DNA of 64,000 nt from SAR116 cluster bacterium AG-325-I21 (GTDB taxonomy: Bacteria > Pseudomonadota > Alphaproteobacteria > Puniceispirillales > Puniceispirillaceae). Shown piece by piece: positions 1 to 10,554 of this stretch. A model generated the notes under the pieces. It was not told where the DNA came from. It saw only the letters and a list, made by a program, of their open reading frames with translations, and searched no databases. Both the position numbers and the translations under genes were made by a program. Location of the stretch: positions 1-64,000 of the forward strand of contig QBYK01000006.1 of the NCBI GenBank assembly GCA_003282865.1, given 5' to 3'. The stretch's first letter is position 1, and the number at the start of each line of letters is the position of its first letter.

Positions 1-824
1 TTTGATACAACAATTGCATCCGCTCCAACATTGACAGCAGCGAGCGCATCTTCAACATCAAGGATACCTTTGACGATCAATTTACCACCCCATTGCTTTC
101 GGATCTGAGCTACGTCACCCCATGACAAAGACGGGTCAAACTGGCTGACCGTCCAGTCAGACAATGATGACATGTCTTTCACGCCTTTTACATGGCCAAC
201 AATATTGCCAAATTTCCGTCGGTTTGTCCCCAGCATACCAAGACACCATGCCGGCTTTTGAATTAGGTTTAAAAGGTTTCTTATCGTTGGCTTTGGTGGC
301 GCGGTTAGGCCATTGTGAACATCCTTGTGGCGTTGCCCCAATAGCTGTAGATCAAGGGTCACCATCAAGGCTGAACAGTCAGCATCACGTGCACGTTCAA
401 TCAGCCGCGAGACAAAATCACGATCACGCATCACATAAAGCTGAAACCAGAATGGCTCCGGACTATTTGCAGCGACCTCTTCAATGGAGCAAATTGACAT
501 TGTGGAAAGAGTGAAGGGCACGCCAAACTCGGCCGCTGCGCGTGCTGCCAGAATTTCACCATTGGCTCGCTGCATACCGGTTAATCCGGTTGGCGCCAAA
601 GCAACCGGCATTGGCAGCTTTTGCCCCAGCATGGACATTTCAGTTGATCGTTTGCTGACATCCATAGCAACGCGCTGGCGAAATTTAATAGCAGCCAAAT
701 CAGCTTCATTCGCTCGATAAGTTGTTTCTGACCATGATCCACTATCCGCATAGTCATAAAACATCTTCGGAACGCGACGTTTTGCCAGTTTTTGCAGATC
801 ATCGATACAAGCTATTGACCTCAT
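1..824 (-). CDS. FMN-dependent alpha-hydroxy-acid (L-lactate-type) dehydrogenase, C-terminus cut off by the window edge
   Basis: Manual reverse-strand translation from ATG at 824 stays open to position 1: [52 protein letters not shown]...[15 protein letters not shown]...[15 protein letters not shown]...[13 protein letters not shown]...[43 protein letters not shown], the LldD-family signature. Absent from the ORF track because it has no stop inside the window. Confidence 0.88.
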   Translation of the reverse strand, partial: [274 protein letters not shown]

Positions 825-955
825 GCCCCAATTCCCAATCAAGCTAACAATCAGACTGCTTATGTATACACTCGGTTTACCGCATTGAAGAGAGATTTAC
901 AACAAATGCGTCCAAAGGCTTACTAGCCTGTGAGGTGGACTAGATAGCGGCATGG

Positions 956-2599
956 CTAGCGGTAACGGCGTAGCATCACGCTCATAAAAATTACCGGCAG
1001 CAGTCCAGCAATAATGATCATTAGAGCTGGTAGCGCTGCTACCTCTAACATTTCATCCTTGGCAAACTGGTATGTGTAGGTTGCCAGCGTTTCAAAGTTA
1101 AATGGACGCAAAAGCAGAGTCATTGGCAGTTCTTTCATTAAGTCAACAAACACTAACATCATACCAGCTAGAAAAGAGCTTTGCAGCAAGGGGAAAATCA
1201 CCCGTCTGATGGATTCTATGAAACCTCGCCCCAAAACCCTGCTCGCATTCATCATATTTGATGGAAGGCGTTTGACACCAGAGATCATCGCACCGTATCC
1301 GACCGCCTGAAATCTGACTATATAGGCAAAAAATAGCATCATGATGCTAGTAACTAAAATACCTTGGAACTGCGCACCGAACAGGTTTGAAATTATCCAG
1401 TCAAGTTGGCCGGTAAAAATCAGCACACCAATAGCCACAATGGTGCCGGGGAAAGCATATCCAGTTGACGCAAACAAAACCAGCTTGCGGGTTTTTGGTC
1501 CGCAGCGGAATGTCGCCGTGACGACAATAAAAGATGACAACACCATAATCACGAGCGCTGCCGCACCAGCCATTATCAAAGTATTTGTGATGGTCTCGCG
1601 AATGGCCATAAAGTCAGCCATAAAATCATTTGTGGTAACGAAACTAATAAGCACGCCGACAGGAATAAAGAACCCAAATAGCAGTGGCACAACACAAACC
1701 GTCCAACACATCAAAAAACCCAAAATTCCGGTTGCCAGTAGCGGTGTGGCTGGTTGATTGCGATTGCTGCTTACGTATTGCTGGCGTGACCTTGCATAAA
1801 TTTCTAGCCCCAGAAGCGCGAGGATAAAACAAAAACCAACAATTGATATTTGTGCCGCAGCGACGAGGTTATTCATGCCTAGCCAAACATTGAAAATTCC
1901 CAAAGTAATTGTTTCAATTGCAAAAAATTCAACGGTACCAAAATCTGACACCACTTCCATGAGCACCAGGGCAAGGCCTGCCATGATCGCTGGGCGGGCG
2001 AGTGGGAGACCCACTTTCCAGAATTGCGACTGGTTATGCACTAATGCTATCTCATAAAGGCTGGCCGGGGTCAGACGAAATGCTATACGAGTTACCATGT
2101 AAATGTATGGGTACAAAACTGAAGCCATAACCAGTATGGCACCCCCAAGAGAGCGAATTTCTGGGAACCAGTAGTCTCCTCGGCTCTGCCAATCAAATGA
2201 ATGACGTAACATCGATTGCAATGGTCCGGCGTATTCAAAAAATTCAGTGTAGGTATAAGCAATTATGTAAGCTGGAATTGCGGCTGGCAATAATAGCATC
2301 CATTCCAGAACTCGGCGCCCTCCAAAATCATAGCGATTAATTACCCACGCTGAGCTGACGCCAAACCCGATGGCCAACAAACCAACGCCTATCATCAGGG
2401 TTAACGTATTAGCAACATATCGAGCGAGCACCGTCTCATAGAGGTGGTTCCAAAGACCCTCACTATCACCAACCGCAGTCAGCAGAACGGCGACAATCGG
2501 CCCCAATATCAGTAAGCAGGCTAAAACAACGCTCACCGACCATCCATCAATCGGGCTCCGTTGCGCTCTCGCAAACCTTGATAGAAAAGTTGCTACCAT
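956..2599 (-). CDS. Fe(III)-type ABC transporter permease (FbpB/SfuB-like, two fused permease domains)
   Basis: 547 aa, many TM segments; EAA-loop-like stretches such as 'LVHNQSQFWKVGLPLARPAIMAGLALVLMEVVSDFGTVEFF' and 'ASRVLGRGFIESIRRVIFPLLQSSFLAGMMLVFVDLMKELPMTLLLRPFNFETLATYTYQ'. Confidence 0.88.
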   Translation of the reverse strand: MVATFLSRFARAQRSPIDGWSVSVVLACLLILGPIVAVLLTAVGDSEGLWNHLYETVLARYVANTLTLMIGVGLLAIGFGVSSAWVINRYDFGGRRVLEWMLLLPAAIPAYIIAYTYTEFFEYAGPLQSMLRHSFDWQSRGDYWFPEIRSLGGAILVMASVLYPYIYMVTRIAFRLTPASLYEIALVHNQSQFWKVGLPLARPAIMAGLALVLMEVVSDFGTVEFFAIETITLGIFNVWLGMNNLVAAAQISIVGFCFILALLGLEIYARSRQQYVSSNRNQPATPLLATGILGFLMCWTVCVVPLLFGFFIPVGVLISFVTTNDFMADFMAIRETITNTLIMAGAAALVIMVLSSFIVVTATFRCGPKTRKLVLFASTGYAFPGTIVAIGVLIFTGQLDWIISNLFGAQFQGILVTSIMMLFFAYIVRFQAVGYGAMISGVKRLPSNMMNASRVLGRGFIESIRRVIFPLLQSSFLAGMMLVFVDLMKELPMTLLLRPFNFETLATYTYQFAKDEMLEVAALPALMIIIAGLLPVIFMSVMLRRYR

Positions 2600-3047
2600 C
2601 CCACCTAATCAACAATCTTCTGAACGAGTTTTACAAATATTAAAGGGCAGGACCCACTCGAAGATTTTTTATTCGTAAAAAACAAATCACGCCCCCTGAA
2701 AACCATGTTCCTGCCTAAGAAAAGGATCCAAGAATTTCCCTGAAGTAGCTGTAATTCCGGAGCAGAAAGGTTACTTAGATCACGAGATCGTGTTGCCTTG
2801 CATCAGAGAAAACCGCCCAACAGGTCACGACTATCAAACTAAAATCCTGACTGCAAGATCTAATTTAAGAATCGTTCTCAAAAGAAACATCCTCTGTTTT
2901 TCGATTGCAAAATTAACTGACCGCGCTATTTCTCTTTATACAAATTTCTGAACTAATTGTTCCGTCCCTGATGCTTGTTGCTAAAACAATTTATGAATAG
3001 CTTTTAGATGAGATGACGTTTTTCCGGAACTATTTTGGGGTGTGATT

Positions 3048-3734
3048 ATGGATATCATGGCGGGAATGAGCTCTGACACATTCTTAATCGCACTCGTTCA
3101 GATTGTTGCCATTGACATTGTTCTCGGCGGGGACAACGCAATTATTATCGCACTTGCATGTCGCAACCTGCCAAAAAAACAAAAACGCATTGGCATTTTG
3201 TGGGGAACGGCAGGGGCCATTACTCTACGTGTTATTCTCGTCTTTTTCGCCAGCGCTCTTATGACCACGCCTGGTCTAAGGCTAATCGGCGGGGTATTGC
3301 TTTTGTGGATTGGCATCAAACTTTTAACAGATCAAGCTGGAGATGACCTGGAGGGCAAAATTGCACAAAAAGGTAGCCTAATTGGCGCAATCCAAACCAT
3401 CGTCATCGCTGACTTTGTGATGAGCTTGGACAATGCACTTGCAATTGCGGCTGCTTCAAAAGGCAGTATGTTCCTGGTGGTTTTTGGGCTCGTAGTTAGT
3501 GTACCGATAATTATTGGTGGTAGTGCCATTATCCTTAAAATGATGGAACGCTATCCCTTAATTATCACGCTCGGCGCTGGACTGCTAGGTTGGCTTGGTG
3601 GCGATTTGATCGCCAACGACAAAATTAATGAGACTATCCTTCCAGCCATCATCCTCCAATCTCCATGGATTGCAGCCATTGCTGGTGCGGGCATTGTGGT
3701 AGGTGTTGGCAGTTTAATAGCGGCCCGCCGATAA
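3048..3734 (+). CDS. TerC/YjbE family integral membrane protein
   Basis: ORF 3042..3734; 'VQIVAIDIVLGGDNAIIIALACRNLPKKQKRIGILWGTAGAITLRVILVFFASALM' is TerC-like. ATG at 3048 looks the better start. Confidence 0.88.
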   Translation: MDIMAGMSSDTFLIALVQIVAIDIVLGGDNAIIIALACRNLPKKQKRIGILWGTAGAITLRVILVFFASALMTTPGLRLIGGVLLLWIGIKLLTDQAGDDLEGKIAQKGSLIGAIQTIVIADFVMSLDNALAIAAASKGSMFLVVFGLVVSVPIIIGGSAIILKMMERYPLIITLGAGLLGWLGGDLIANDKINETILPAIILQSPWIAAIAGAGIVVGVGSLIAARR

Positions 3735-3851
3735 TAAGGGCTGAAATATTACGATGACTTTACCGGAAATATGATAACTTAATCATGTGACATAGAATTT
3801 TGCAGGGCTAATGTTTAGTTTTCCTCAATTGTAAGAAGCGGTTTATCTATA

Positions 3852-4748
3852 ATGAAAGATCAAAATAAACCAACGGTTGCTGTCATTGGTTTTGGTGAAG
3901 CTGGATCTTGTCTGTGCAAAGGTTGGGGCCTTGGCGATGTGCGTGCCTATGACATAAAACAACATGGCGATGCAACGCTGGCTGCTAAAAAAGTCACCCA
4001 GATGTTGGCAGCAGGGGTATTAATTGGAGATGATGCGGCTAGCATTGCGAGCGGCACGGATATGATTTTTAGTACAGTGACAGCTGACCAGGCCAATGCC
4101 GCGGCACACACCGTTGCCAAAGCCATCGAGCCCGGTGCCTATTACCTTGACCTTAATAGCTGTGCCCCATCCACTAAGCAAAAAAATGCAGGTCTAATTG
4201 AAGAAGCAGGAGGCTTTTATGTTGATGTAGCTGTTATGGCAACCATCACGCCAAAATATCACCAAACAGCAATGCTTGTTTCCGGCGAGCATGCTGAACA
4301 AGCCATCGCTTTGATGCTGGCCCTTGACATGAAACCGGTTCATGTGCCAGGTCCTGTCGGGCGGGCGTCAACCATCAAAATGATTCGGTCGATTATGATG
4401 AAAGGTATTGAGGCCCTGACCGCAGAATGCTTCACCGCAGCGTGTAAAGCGGGCGTCGCCGACGAAGTTGCGGCATCCCTTGATGCCTCACAAACCAAAG
4501 AAGGATGGAAGGCACAAGCCGCCTACAATATGGAACGAATGACGACACACGGCATCCGTCGGGCAGCAGAAATGCGCGAGGTTGCCATCACTCTTGACGA
4601 TTTGGATATTGATGGATTCATGACAGCAGGTTCAATCAATTGGCAAGAACATTTTGGCAATCTTGGCATATCCCTTCTTGAAACGGAGGGGTTAGAGCGA
4701 CGGATTGACTTTATCCAGAGGGCTATTGAGGCCAAGCAGCAGCGATAG
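3852..4748 (+). CDS. NAD(P)-dependent oxidoreductase (6-phosphogluconate-dehydrogenase-like N domain, DUF1932-type C domain)
   Basis: N-terminal Rossmann motif 'VAVIGFGEAGSCLCKGWG'; 'DLNSCAPSTKQ', 'YVDVAVMATITPKYH', 'GRASTIKMIRSIMMKGIEAL'. Confidence 0.82.
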   Translation: MKDQNKPTVAVIGFGEAGSCLCKGWGLGDVRAYDIKQHGDATLAAKKVTQMLAAGVLIGDDAASIASGTDMIFSTVTADQANAAAHTVAKAIEPGAYYLDLNSCAPSTKQKNAGLIEEAGGFYVDVAVMATITPKYHQTAMLVSGEHAEQAIALMLALDMKPVHVPGPVGRASTIKMIRSIMMKGIEALTAECFTAACKAGVADEVAASLDASQTKEGWKAQAAYNMERMTTHGIRRAAEMREVAITLDDLDIDGFMTAGSINWQEHFGNLGISLLETEGLERRIDFIQRAIEAKQQR

Positions 4749-4770
4749 ATAAATTACGTCATCATGACAC

Positions 4771-5688
4771 TCAATCGGCTTGTTTCGTGACCTTCACTTT
4801 ACCTTCATGAAAACCAATTAACACTCCTGTTGTCAAAATAGTGATAAAACCCAGCCACTGCGAAAGAGATAATGTCTCCCCCAGCCAAATTGCCGCTGAT
4901 AATGCGGCCACCAGGGCCTCAGACAACATCAAAATTCCAACAAGGCCAGGCGAAACATATTGCATGATCCGAAAAACAAGTAACGCGGTAGGTAAAAAGA
5001 TTAGAGCTGACGTTAAAAAAGCGATTGGGGCTGCTCTTAAAAATGCATCAACGGTTGGTGTTGGATGACCAATATACAAGAGGGCTCCAACCACCATGAA
5101 GCCACCAAATAAATACTGCAAAAATGTAACATGTAGAAAATTTATTTTATTAAATCGGCGAACTGTGACCGAACCCAGAGCCCAAAATATTCCAGAAAAA
5201 AGTCCAAGCAAGTCAGCCTGATTGAAATGTATCGCTTGGCCGTTTAAATCAATTACGAGAGCACAGCCAAAAATTCCACCAAATATCGCAAGCCAACGCG
5301 CTAAACCAACTCTCTCGTTGATTACAAAATAAGCAAAAATTGTTGACCATATTGGTGTCATATAAAACAAAACTACAGTTTTGGTAACCGAGGACACGAT
5401 TAACCCAAGAGCGTAAAACACAAAGCCCGCACCCACCAATAGACCAGCAATGGATGCCTTCATCCAATCTTCGCGTGAGGCATTTGGTATGCTCAAAATC
5501 AATGGTAGCATTGCGAGTGCCGGCAAAAAATGAAACATCGTTACAACCCAAAGGCTCGATACACCCATGCTCTCGACGTAGCGCATAGGCATCCAAAGGA
5601 CACCCCAAAAAGATGATGAAATAAAAATAACTAACAGCGCTCGGCTAAGAGAATACTCTCTGGTGAAAAGAGATATGAACCAACTCAT
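4771..5688 (-). CDS. DMT superfamily (EamA) transporter
   Basis: 305 aa with about 10 hydrophobic segments; 'SSSFWGVLWMPMRYVES' and an internal repeat typical of EamA proteins. Confidence 0.82.
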   Translation of the reverse strand: MSWFISLFTREYSLSRALLVIFISSSFWGVLWMPMRYVESMGVSSLWVVTMFHFLPALAMLPLILSIPNASREDWMKASIAGLLVGAGFVFYALGLIVSSVTKTVVLFYMTPIWSTIFAYFVINERVGLARWLAIFGGIFGCALVIDLNGQAIHFNQADLLGLFSGIFWALGSVTVRRFNKINFLHVTFLQYLFGGFMVVGALLYIGHPTPTVDAFLRAAPIAFLTSALIFLPTALLVFRIMQYVSPGLVGILMLSEALVAALSAAIWLGETLSLSQWLGFITILTTGVLIGFHEGKVKVTKQAD

Positions 5689-5723
5689 GAATTAAATCAT
5701 GTCCTTTATTGACCAGCGTCAGT

Positions 5724-6929
5724 CTATTGCAAATCAGAGAAAGCACGGGTTAGCCGGTTGACAGCTTCAATTACTAATTGACGTCGGCAGGCGATATTAA
5801 AACGCAAGAATGTGTCACCACCTGCACCGAAGGTGTTACCATGATTCACCGCAATTTCCGCAACTTGTTCGACGCGTCTCGTAAATTCTTCACGATCCAT
5901 GCCGGTATTAGTAAAATCAACCCAGCAAAGATAAGTCGCTTCAATCTTCATTGCCCGTAAACCGGGAATTGTTCCGACCCCATCTTCAAAAATACGCTTA
6001 TTTTCACTGAGATAATGAATCAATTCATCAATCCATGCATCACCACCTTGCCAGGCAGCGGTACACATTAACATACCAATCCGGTTCCTACCTCCCGTCG
6101 AGGCAGCTGCAACGTGTGCAAGACGGTTCCGCAAAGCATCGTCAGATGCAACCATACTGCCAATCGCACAACCAGCCAGATTAAAGGTTTTGGTGGTCGC
6201 AACAAGCGTGATGAGCCGATGTTGGATTGATGGAACGGCACCAGCTAGAACGTGATGTTTGTAATCCTTGTAAACAAGGTCATTATGGACTTCATCACTG
6301 ACTAAAATCAAATCATGCTGTTCACAAAAATTTGCTAGCTGTAGCAATTCGTCAGGTGACCAAACGCGTCCGCCTGGATTATGTGGCGAACAGAAAATAA
6401 CCATTTTTTCATTGCCTGTTAGGCTTGCTCCGAGCTCTTCAAGATCCATGTAATAGCGGCCGTCATGCTCGACCAACTCAGATTCTAAGATACGCCGATC
6501 TGTTGCGTTGATGATCCTGGCAAACGCATGGTAGACCGGCGAAAATACTATGACCCCCTCACCGGGCTCACTGAATGACCGAATGCAAAGGCTGAGCGCG
6601 TTGCCGAGGCCAGTCGCATTGACAATCCATTCGGGTTGAACATCCCATTGATGGCGGCGTTTCATCCATGAAATCAGCGCAGCACGATAATTACTATCAT
6701 CACCAAAATAACCATGAACACCATGTTCTAAAGCCCTAGCCAACGCATCTTGAACAACTTGTGGCGCGCGAAAATCCATATCCGCGACCCACATTGCAAT
6801 ACCGTTTTTTGGCGAGACACCATATTTTGCTTCCATGGTGTCCCATTTCGACGAGTGTGTTCCAACCCGATTAATCACCTCGTCAAAGTTAAAAGACATC
6901 TTTAATTCCCCAAAGTTCAATTTTTTCAT
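5724..6929 (-). CDS. PLP-dependent C-S lyase / aminotransferase of MalY/PatB type
   Basis: 'KYGVSPKNGIAMWVADMDFRAPQVVQDAL', 'FCSPHNPGGRVWS', 'LVSDEVHNDLVY', 'TTKTFNLAG'. Likely start is the internal ATG at ~6899 (MSFNFDEVINRVGTHSSKWD). Confidence 0.87.
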   Translation of the reverse strand: MKKLNFGELKMSFNFDEVINRVGTHSSKWDTMEAKYGVSPKNGIAMWVADMDFRAPQVVQDALARALEHGVHGYFGDDSNYRAALISWMKRRHQWDVQPEWIVNATGLGNALSLCIRSFSEPGEGVIVFSPVYHAFARIINATDRRILESELVEHDGRYYMDLEELGASLTGNEKMVIFCSPHNPGGRVWSPDELLQLANFCEQHDLILVSDEVHNDLVYKDYKHHVLAGAVPSIQHRLITLVATTKTFNLAGCAIGSMVASDDALRNRLAHVAAASTGGRNRIGMLMCTAAWQGGDAWIDELIHYLSENKRIFEDGVGTIPGLRAMKIEATYLCWVDFTNTGMDREEFTRRVEQVAEIAVNHGNTFGAGGDTFLRFNIACRRQLVIEAVNRLTRAFSDLQ

Positions 6930-7078
6930 CAGTAACTCTTGCTATTCTGCTGCGCAGAAACTTTTTTCTACCCTGCACAAATATCGTTTAGCACAAATGG
7001 CATTCAACAATCATTCACACATCGGTCTCAAAAGCTCATCCCAAAACATTAATCGATAGAAGTTAGTCATCGGCAAGT

Positions 7079-8755
7079 TTACATGTGAGCTTTGCGAAGA
7101 TCATTGATACTTTGACGAGGTGTAATGGCTTCAGTGGCCACAACCAGATCTAGAACTGCACCAGTTTCAGATTCGCAGGCCCGCGCAAAAGCAGCGGCAA
7201 AATCTTCGGTTTTTTCCACACGCTCACCATAAAACCCATAGGCCTTGGCCAAAGTCACAAAATCAGGATTAACGAGTTCAGTGCAAGACACACGTTCTGG
7301 GTAATGACGCTCTTGATGCATGCGAATAGTACCATAGGTGCCATTATTCACGATCAAAATAATTAACGGGAGTCCTGCCTGCATTGCAGAGCCAAGTTCA
7401 TTACCATTCATCTGGAAATCACCATCACCGGCAAAACATAGAACAAATCGACTAGGATCATGAAGTTTAGCAGCAATTGCTGCTGGCACACCGTACCCCA
7501 TCGCACCACTCTGTGGTGCCAGGAGCCGTCCTTTGGGGCCAAATTTCAGGAATTTATTTGGCCAAATGGCAAAATTCCCAGCACCATTGGTGACAATGGC
7601 ATTTTCAGGAATGACATCACGGAGATGCGCCAACACCTCACCCATGTCAAGATCCCCGGGTTGAGCCTTAACGCGATAGCTGGCATCGTAGGCGGACTTG
7701 GCCGCTCGCAACCAGTCAAGCCGGCTCGCATCATCCGCAACCTTGATAGACACAAGCGCATTAGCCATCGCATTTGGTGAGGCCTGAAGCGATAAATCAG
7801 GAGCATATATCTTGCCAAGCTCATTATCTGATGGGTGACAATGGACCAACTTAGCACTCATATTTGGGCACTCAAAAAGGCTATAGCCATCGGTTGTGCA
7901 TTCGCCAAACCTGACATTTACGGCGATGATCAAATCAGCGTCATCAAAAAGGGTTTTGATATAACCAAGTATGCCAATACCAGCGTCACCCACATAAGAG
8001 GGGTGGTAATTATTGCAAATATCATGGAATCGAAACGCGGCTACTATAGGGACTGAATTGGCATCTCCAAAAGCTTCAAGCTGACGAGCTGCATGTTCTG
8101 ACCAGCCGCTACCTCCAAAAAGAACAACGGGCCGTTTTGATTCAGCCAAAAGACTCACAATTTGATCACGCTGTGCCGGCGAGATATCGGGCGCAGGAAT
8201 TGTAACTGCCAAGCAAGGTTTGGCAGTCGTCACCGCAGTTAATATATCTTCTGGCAGCGCCACAACAACTGGGCCGGGCCTCCCACTTAAGGCGGTGGTC
8301 CAAGCCCTCGACATCATTTCAGGGATCCGCTGTACATCGTCAATTTCAACCGCCCATTTAGCGACCTTACCAAAATAATGGGCATAATCAATTTCCTGAA
8401 AGGCCTCACGCCCTTTCATCCTAGTTCCAACTTGGCCAACAAAGACAATCATCGGCGTTGAGTTTTGCATGGCGGTGTGAATGCCTATTGAGGCATTAGT
8501 TGCACCCGGGCCGCGAGTAACAAAGCAAAGGCCCGGCTCACCAGTTAGTTTGCCCCATGCTTCGGCCATGTAGGCTGCACCCCCCTCGTGGCGGCATAAC
8601 ATCAAAGAGAATTCATCTTTCCGGTCATACATTGCATCAAGAACGGCGAGATAACTCTCGCCCGGAACCCCAAAACCTCTCGCACCGCCAAGTGCAATCA
8701 AGCAGTCCATCAACAGAGCGCCGCCAGTAGTTCCATGAGCTGCCATGAAAAGCAT
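7079..8755 (-). CDS. Thiamine-pyrophosphate enzyme, acetolactate-synthase-like
   Basis: 'RHEGGAAYMAEAWGKLTGEPGLCFVTRGPGATNASIG', TPP motif 'GDGDFQMNGNELGSAMQAGLPLIILIVNNGTYG'. Confidence 0.87.
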   Translation of the reverse strand: MLFMAAHGTTGGALLMDCLIALGGARGFGVPGESYLAVLDAMYDRKDEFSLMLCRHEGGAAYMAEAWGKLTGEPGLCFVTRGPGATNASIGIHTAMQNSTPMIVFVGQVGTRMKGREAFQEIDYAHYFGKVAKWAVEIDDVQRIPEMMSRAWTTALSGRPGPVVVALPEDILTAVTTAKPCLAVTIPAPDISPAQRDQIVSLLAESKRPVVLFGGSGWSEHAARQLEAFGDANSVPIVAAFRFHDICNNYHPSYVGDAGIGILGYIKTLFDDADLIIAVNVRFGECTTDGYSLFECPNMSAKLVHCHPSDNELGKIYAPDLSLQASPNAMANALVSIKVADDASRLDWLRAAKSAYDASYRVKAQPGDLDMGEVLAHLRDVIPENAIVTNGAGNFAIWPNKFLKFGPKGRLLAPQSGAMGYGVPAAIAAKLHDPSRFVLCFAGDGDFQMNGNELGSAMQAGLPLIILIVNNGTYGTIRMHQERHYPERVSCTELVNPDFVTLAKAYGFYGERVEKTEDFAAAFARACESETGAVLDLVVATEAITPRQSINDLRKAHM

Positions 8756-8811
8756 TCCTTCAAAAAAATTTAAAGGCAGTATTGCTACCTTTAGTAATAA
8801 TAGTCAAAAGC

Positions 8812-10002
8812 TCAAGGGGCGTTCACAACCTTTGCAACCGCAACCGCAAATGGCATATGGCGGTTACCAGCAAGACCGGCAATGTTGATCCTGCTGTCAC
8901 CAACAATATACATGCCATATTCTTCTCTAAGTGCTAAAACTTGCTCTGCATTTAGCCCAAGGCGCGAGAACATGCCCCGATGATGGGCGATGAAATCAAA
9001 ATGATCAGAATTACATTGCATGCGCAGCTCATCGGCAAGCTTCGATCTGACCGTTAGCATGGCCATCCGCATTTCTTCAAGCTCAACCATCCACTCGCGG
9101 CGTAGTTCAACATCGGATAAGATCATTCCAACCACTGCAGCCCCATGATCAGGCGCGAAAGAATAGTTCATCCGGTTCAATGTGGCAAGATTACCTTGTG
9201 CAATCTCCGCCATTGCGGCGTCTTTTGCAATCATTATTGCAATTCCAACACGGTCACGATAAAGCCCAAAATTCTTGGAACATGATGCCGCAATAAACAT
9301 TTCCTCAACTCGCGATGCCATATGGCGCAATGGCGCGGCATCCGCTTCCAACCCATCGCCAAAACCTTGATAAGCAATATCAATGAATGGCACGACTCCC
9401 TTTTCGATTGTCAGGTCGGTAATTGCCTTCCACGTATCCATGTCAATATTTGCGCCTGTTGGGTTATGGCAACAGCCATGAAGCAGCAGAAGATCACCCG
9501 ACTTCATATCTTGAAGGGACGCCATCATTGAATCAACATCGACCAATCTTGTCTCATTGTCAAAATACGGATAACTGCGCGTTTTGAATCCCATATGCGT
9601 CGCCATACCCATGTGTGATGGCCAACTCGGATCGCTTATCCATATCGTGCATTCAGAGTTCAAAATTTTCATGGTTTCAAAAATCTGCCGGATTGCTCCA
9701 GTGCCGCCAGGGGTTTGCAATGTTGCAACCCGATCAACCATAACTGCATCGCCAAGAACAAGATTACGCATCTGTTCACGAAACAATTCTGCCCCAGCTA
9801 GTGTAACATAAGCCTTTGAAGATTGCTCAGTAAGCAGCCTCATTTCGGCCTTTTTCACCGATGACATAATCGGCGTTATCCCTTGATCATCCTTGTAAAC
9901 ACCAATACCAAGATCCACTTTTTCACTTCGTGGATCAGCTTGAAATAATTGAGACAGGCCAAGGATAGGGTCAAGTTTTGCAGGTTGTAATTTTTCAAAC
10001 AT
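8812..10002 (-). CDS. Aromatic amino acid / aspartate aminotransferase (class I)
   Basis: ORF 8812..10113; MFEKLQPAKLDPILGLSQLFQADPRSEKVDLGIGVYKDDQGITPIM is the canonical TyrB/AspC N-terminus, so ATG at 10002 is preferred. 'LLHGCCHNPTGANID', 'CSKNFGLYRDRVG'. Confidence 0.88.
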   Translation of the reverse strand: MFEKLQPAKLDPILGLSQLFQADPRSEKVDLGIGVYKDDQGITPIMSSVKKAEMRLLTEQSSKAYVTLAGAELFREQMRNLVLGDAVMVDRVATLQTPGGTGAIRQIFETMKILNSECTIWISDPSWPSHMGMATHMGFKTRSYPYFDNETRLVDVDSMMASLQDMKSGDLLLLHGCCHNPTGANIDMDTWKAITDLTIEKGVVPFIDIAYQGFGDGLEADAAPLRHMASRVEEMFIAASCSKNFGLYRDRVGIAIMIAKDAAMAEIAQGNLATLNRMNYSFAPDHGAAVVGMILSDVELRREWMVELEEMRMAMLTVRSKLADELRMQCNSDHFDFIAHHRGMFSRLGLNAEQVLALREEYGMYIVGDSRINIAGLAGNRHMPFAVAVAKVVNAP

Positions 10003-10111
10003 AGTGGCCTCTCTATCTGCATGAGGAATTGGTTTTGTGTAAGGCAAGTCAGATATCTGGTGCAACATTTTTTGCATACCAATTTTAAAAAACCAAACCA
10101 ATTCGGTCAAC

Positions 10112-10438
10112 ATGGCTGAGGCATATATTAGTCAGCAGTCTAGTACAGCCATACCAATCAATATTCATGATATTCGCGAACTGCAACGAGACGGCCGTGT
10201 TAATGGCGCCTTTCATGCGCCGCGATGCATGTTAGAGTTTTAGGCTGATCCGAATAACCCCTATTATAAAGATATTTTTGCAACAAAAACTACGCTGGTT
10301 TTGTTTTACGCCATCAACTGGTGCTCTGCTCTCGCTACAAAAACCCTCGATGATACAGGAATGTATGATTTTTGTGATTTAAAGGGTAGTTGCACGGCTT
10401 GGAAAGCCGCGGGTTTTCCTATCAAAAAGATTGGCTAA
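10112..10438 (+). pseudogene. Rhodanese-like domain protein, inactivated by an in-frame TAG
   Basis: Manual translation from ATG 10112: MAEAYISQQSSTAIPINIHDIRELQRDGRVNGAFHAPRCMLEF*ADPNNPYYKDIFATKTTLVLFYAINWCSALATKTLDDTGMYDFCDLKGSCTAWKAAGFPIKKIG*. One frame throughout, stop at 10241-10243 where the family normally has W; the Cys position of the CxxGxR loop reads Tyr. Confidence 0.82.
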
Positions 10439-10554
10439 AGCGCGATCATCAGACATGTGGTCTCACAATTACAATAGTCTCTGCACTCTTCGCAATTGAC
10501 AACAGGCTGGGCAAAAGGCTAATTGCAAATTAGGTCGGGTATGGGAGTGACGTA

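Noticed and set aside
164-720. Plus-strand ORFs at 164..514 and 484..720
   Set aside because: Antisense to the edge-truncated FMN-dependent dehydrogenase read on the reverse strand.
1341-1757. ORF of 138 aa opposite the Fe(III)-type ABC permease
   Set aside because: Low-complexity shadow translation antisense to a strongly supported gene; no family signal.
2600-3041. Possible yybP-ykoY (Mn) riboswitch ahead of the TerC-like gene
   Set aside because: I could not recognise the conserved core by eye; a covariance-model search would be needed to claim it.
5249-5608. ORF of 119 aa overlapping the EamA gene in another frame
   Set aside because: Composition-driven overlap; the EamA frame has clear TM periodicity.
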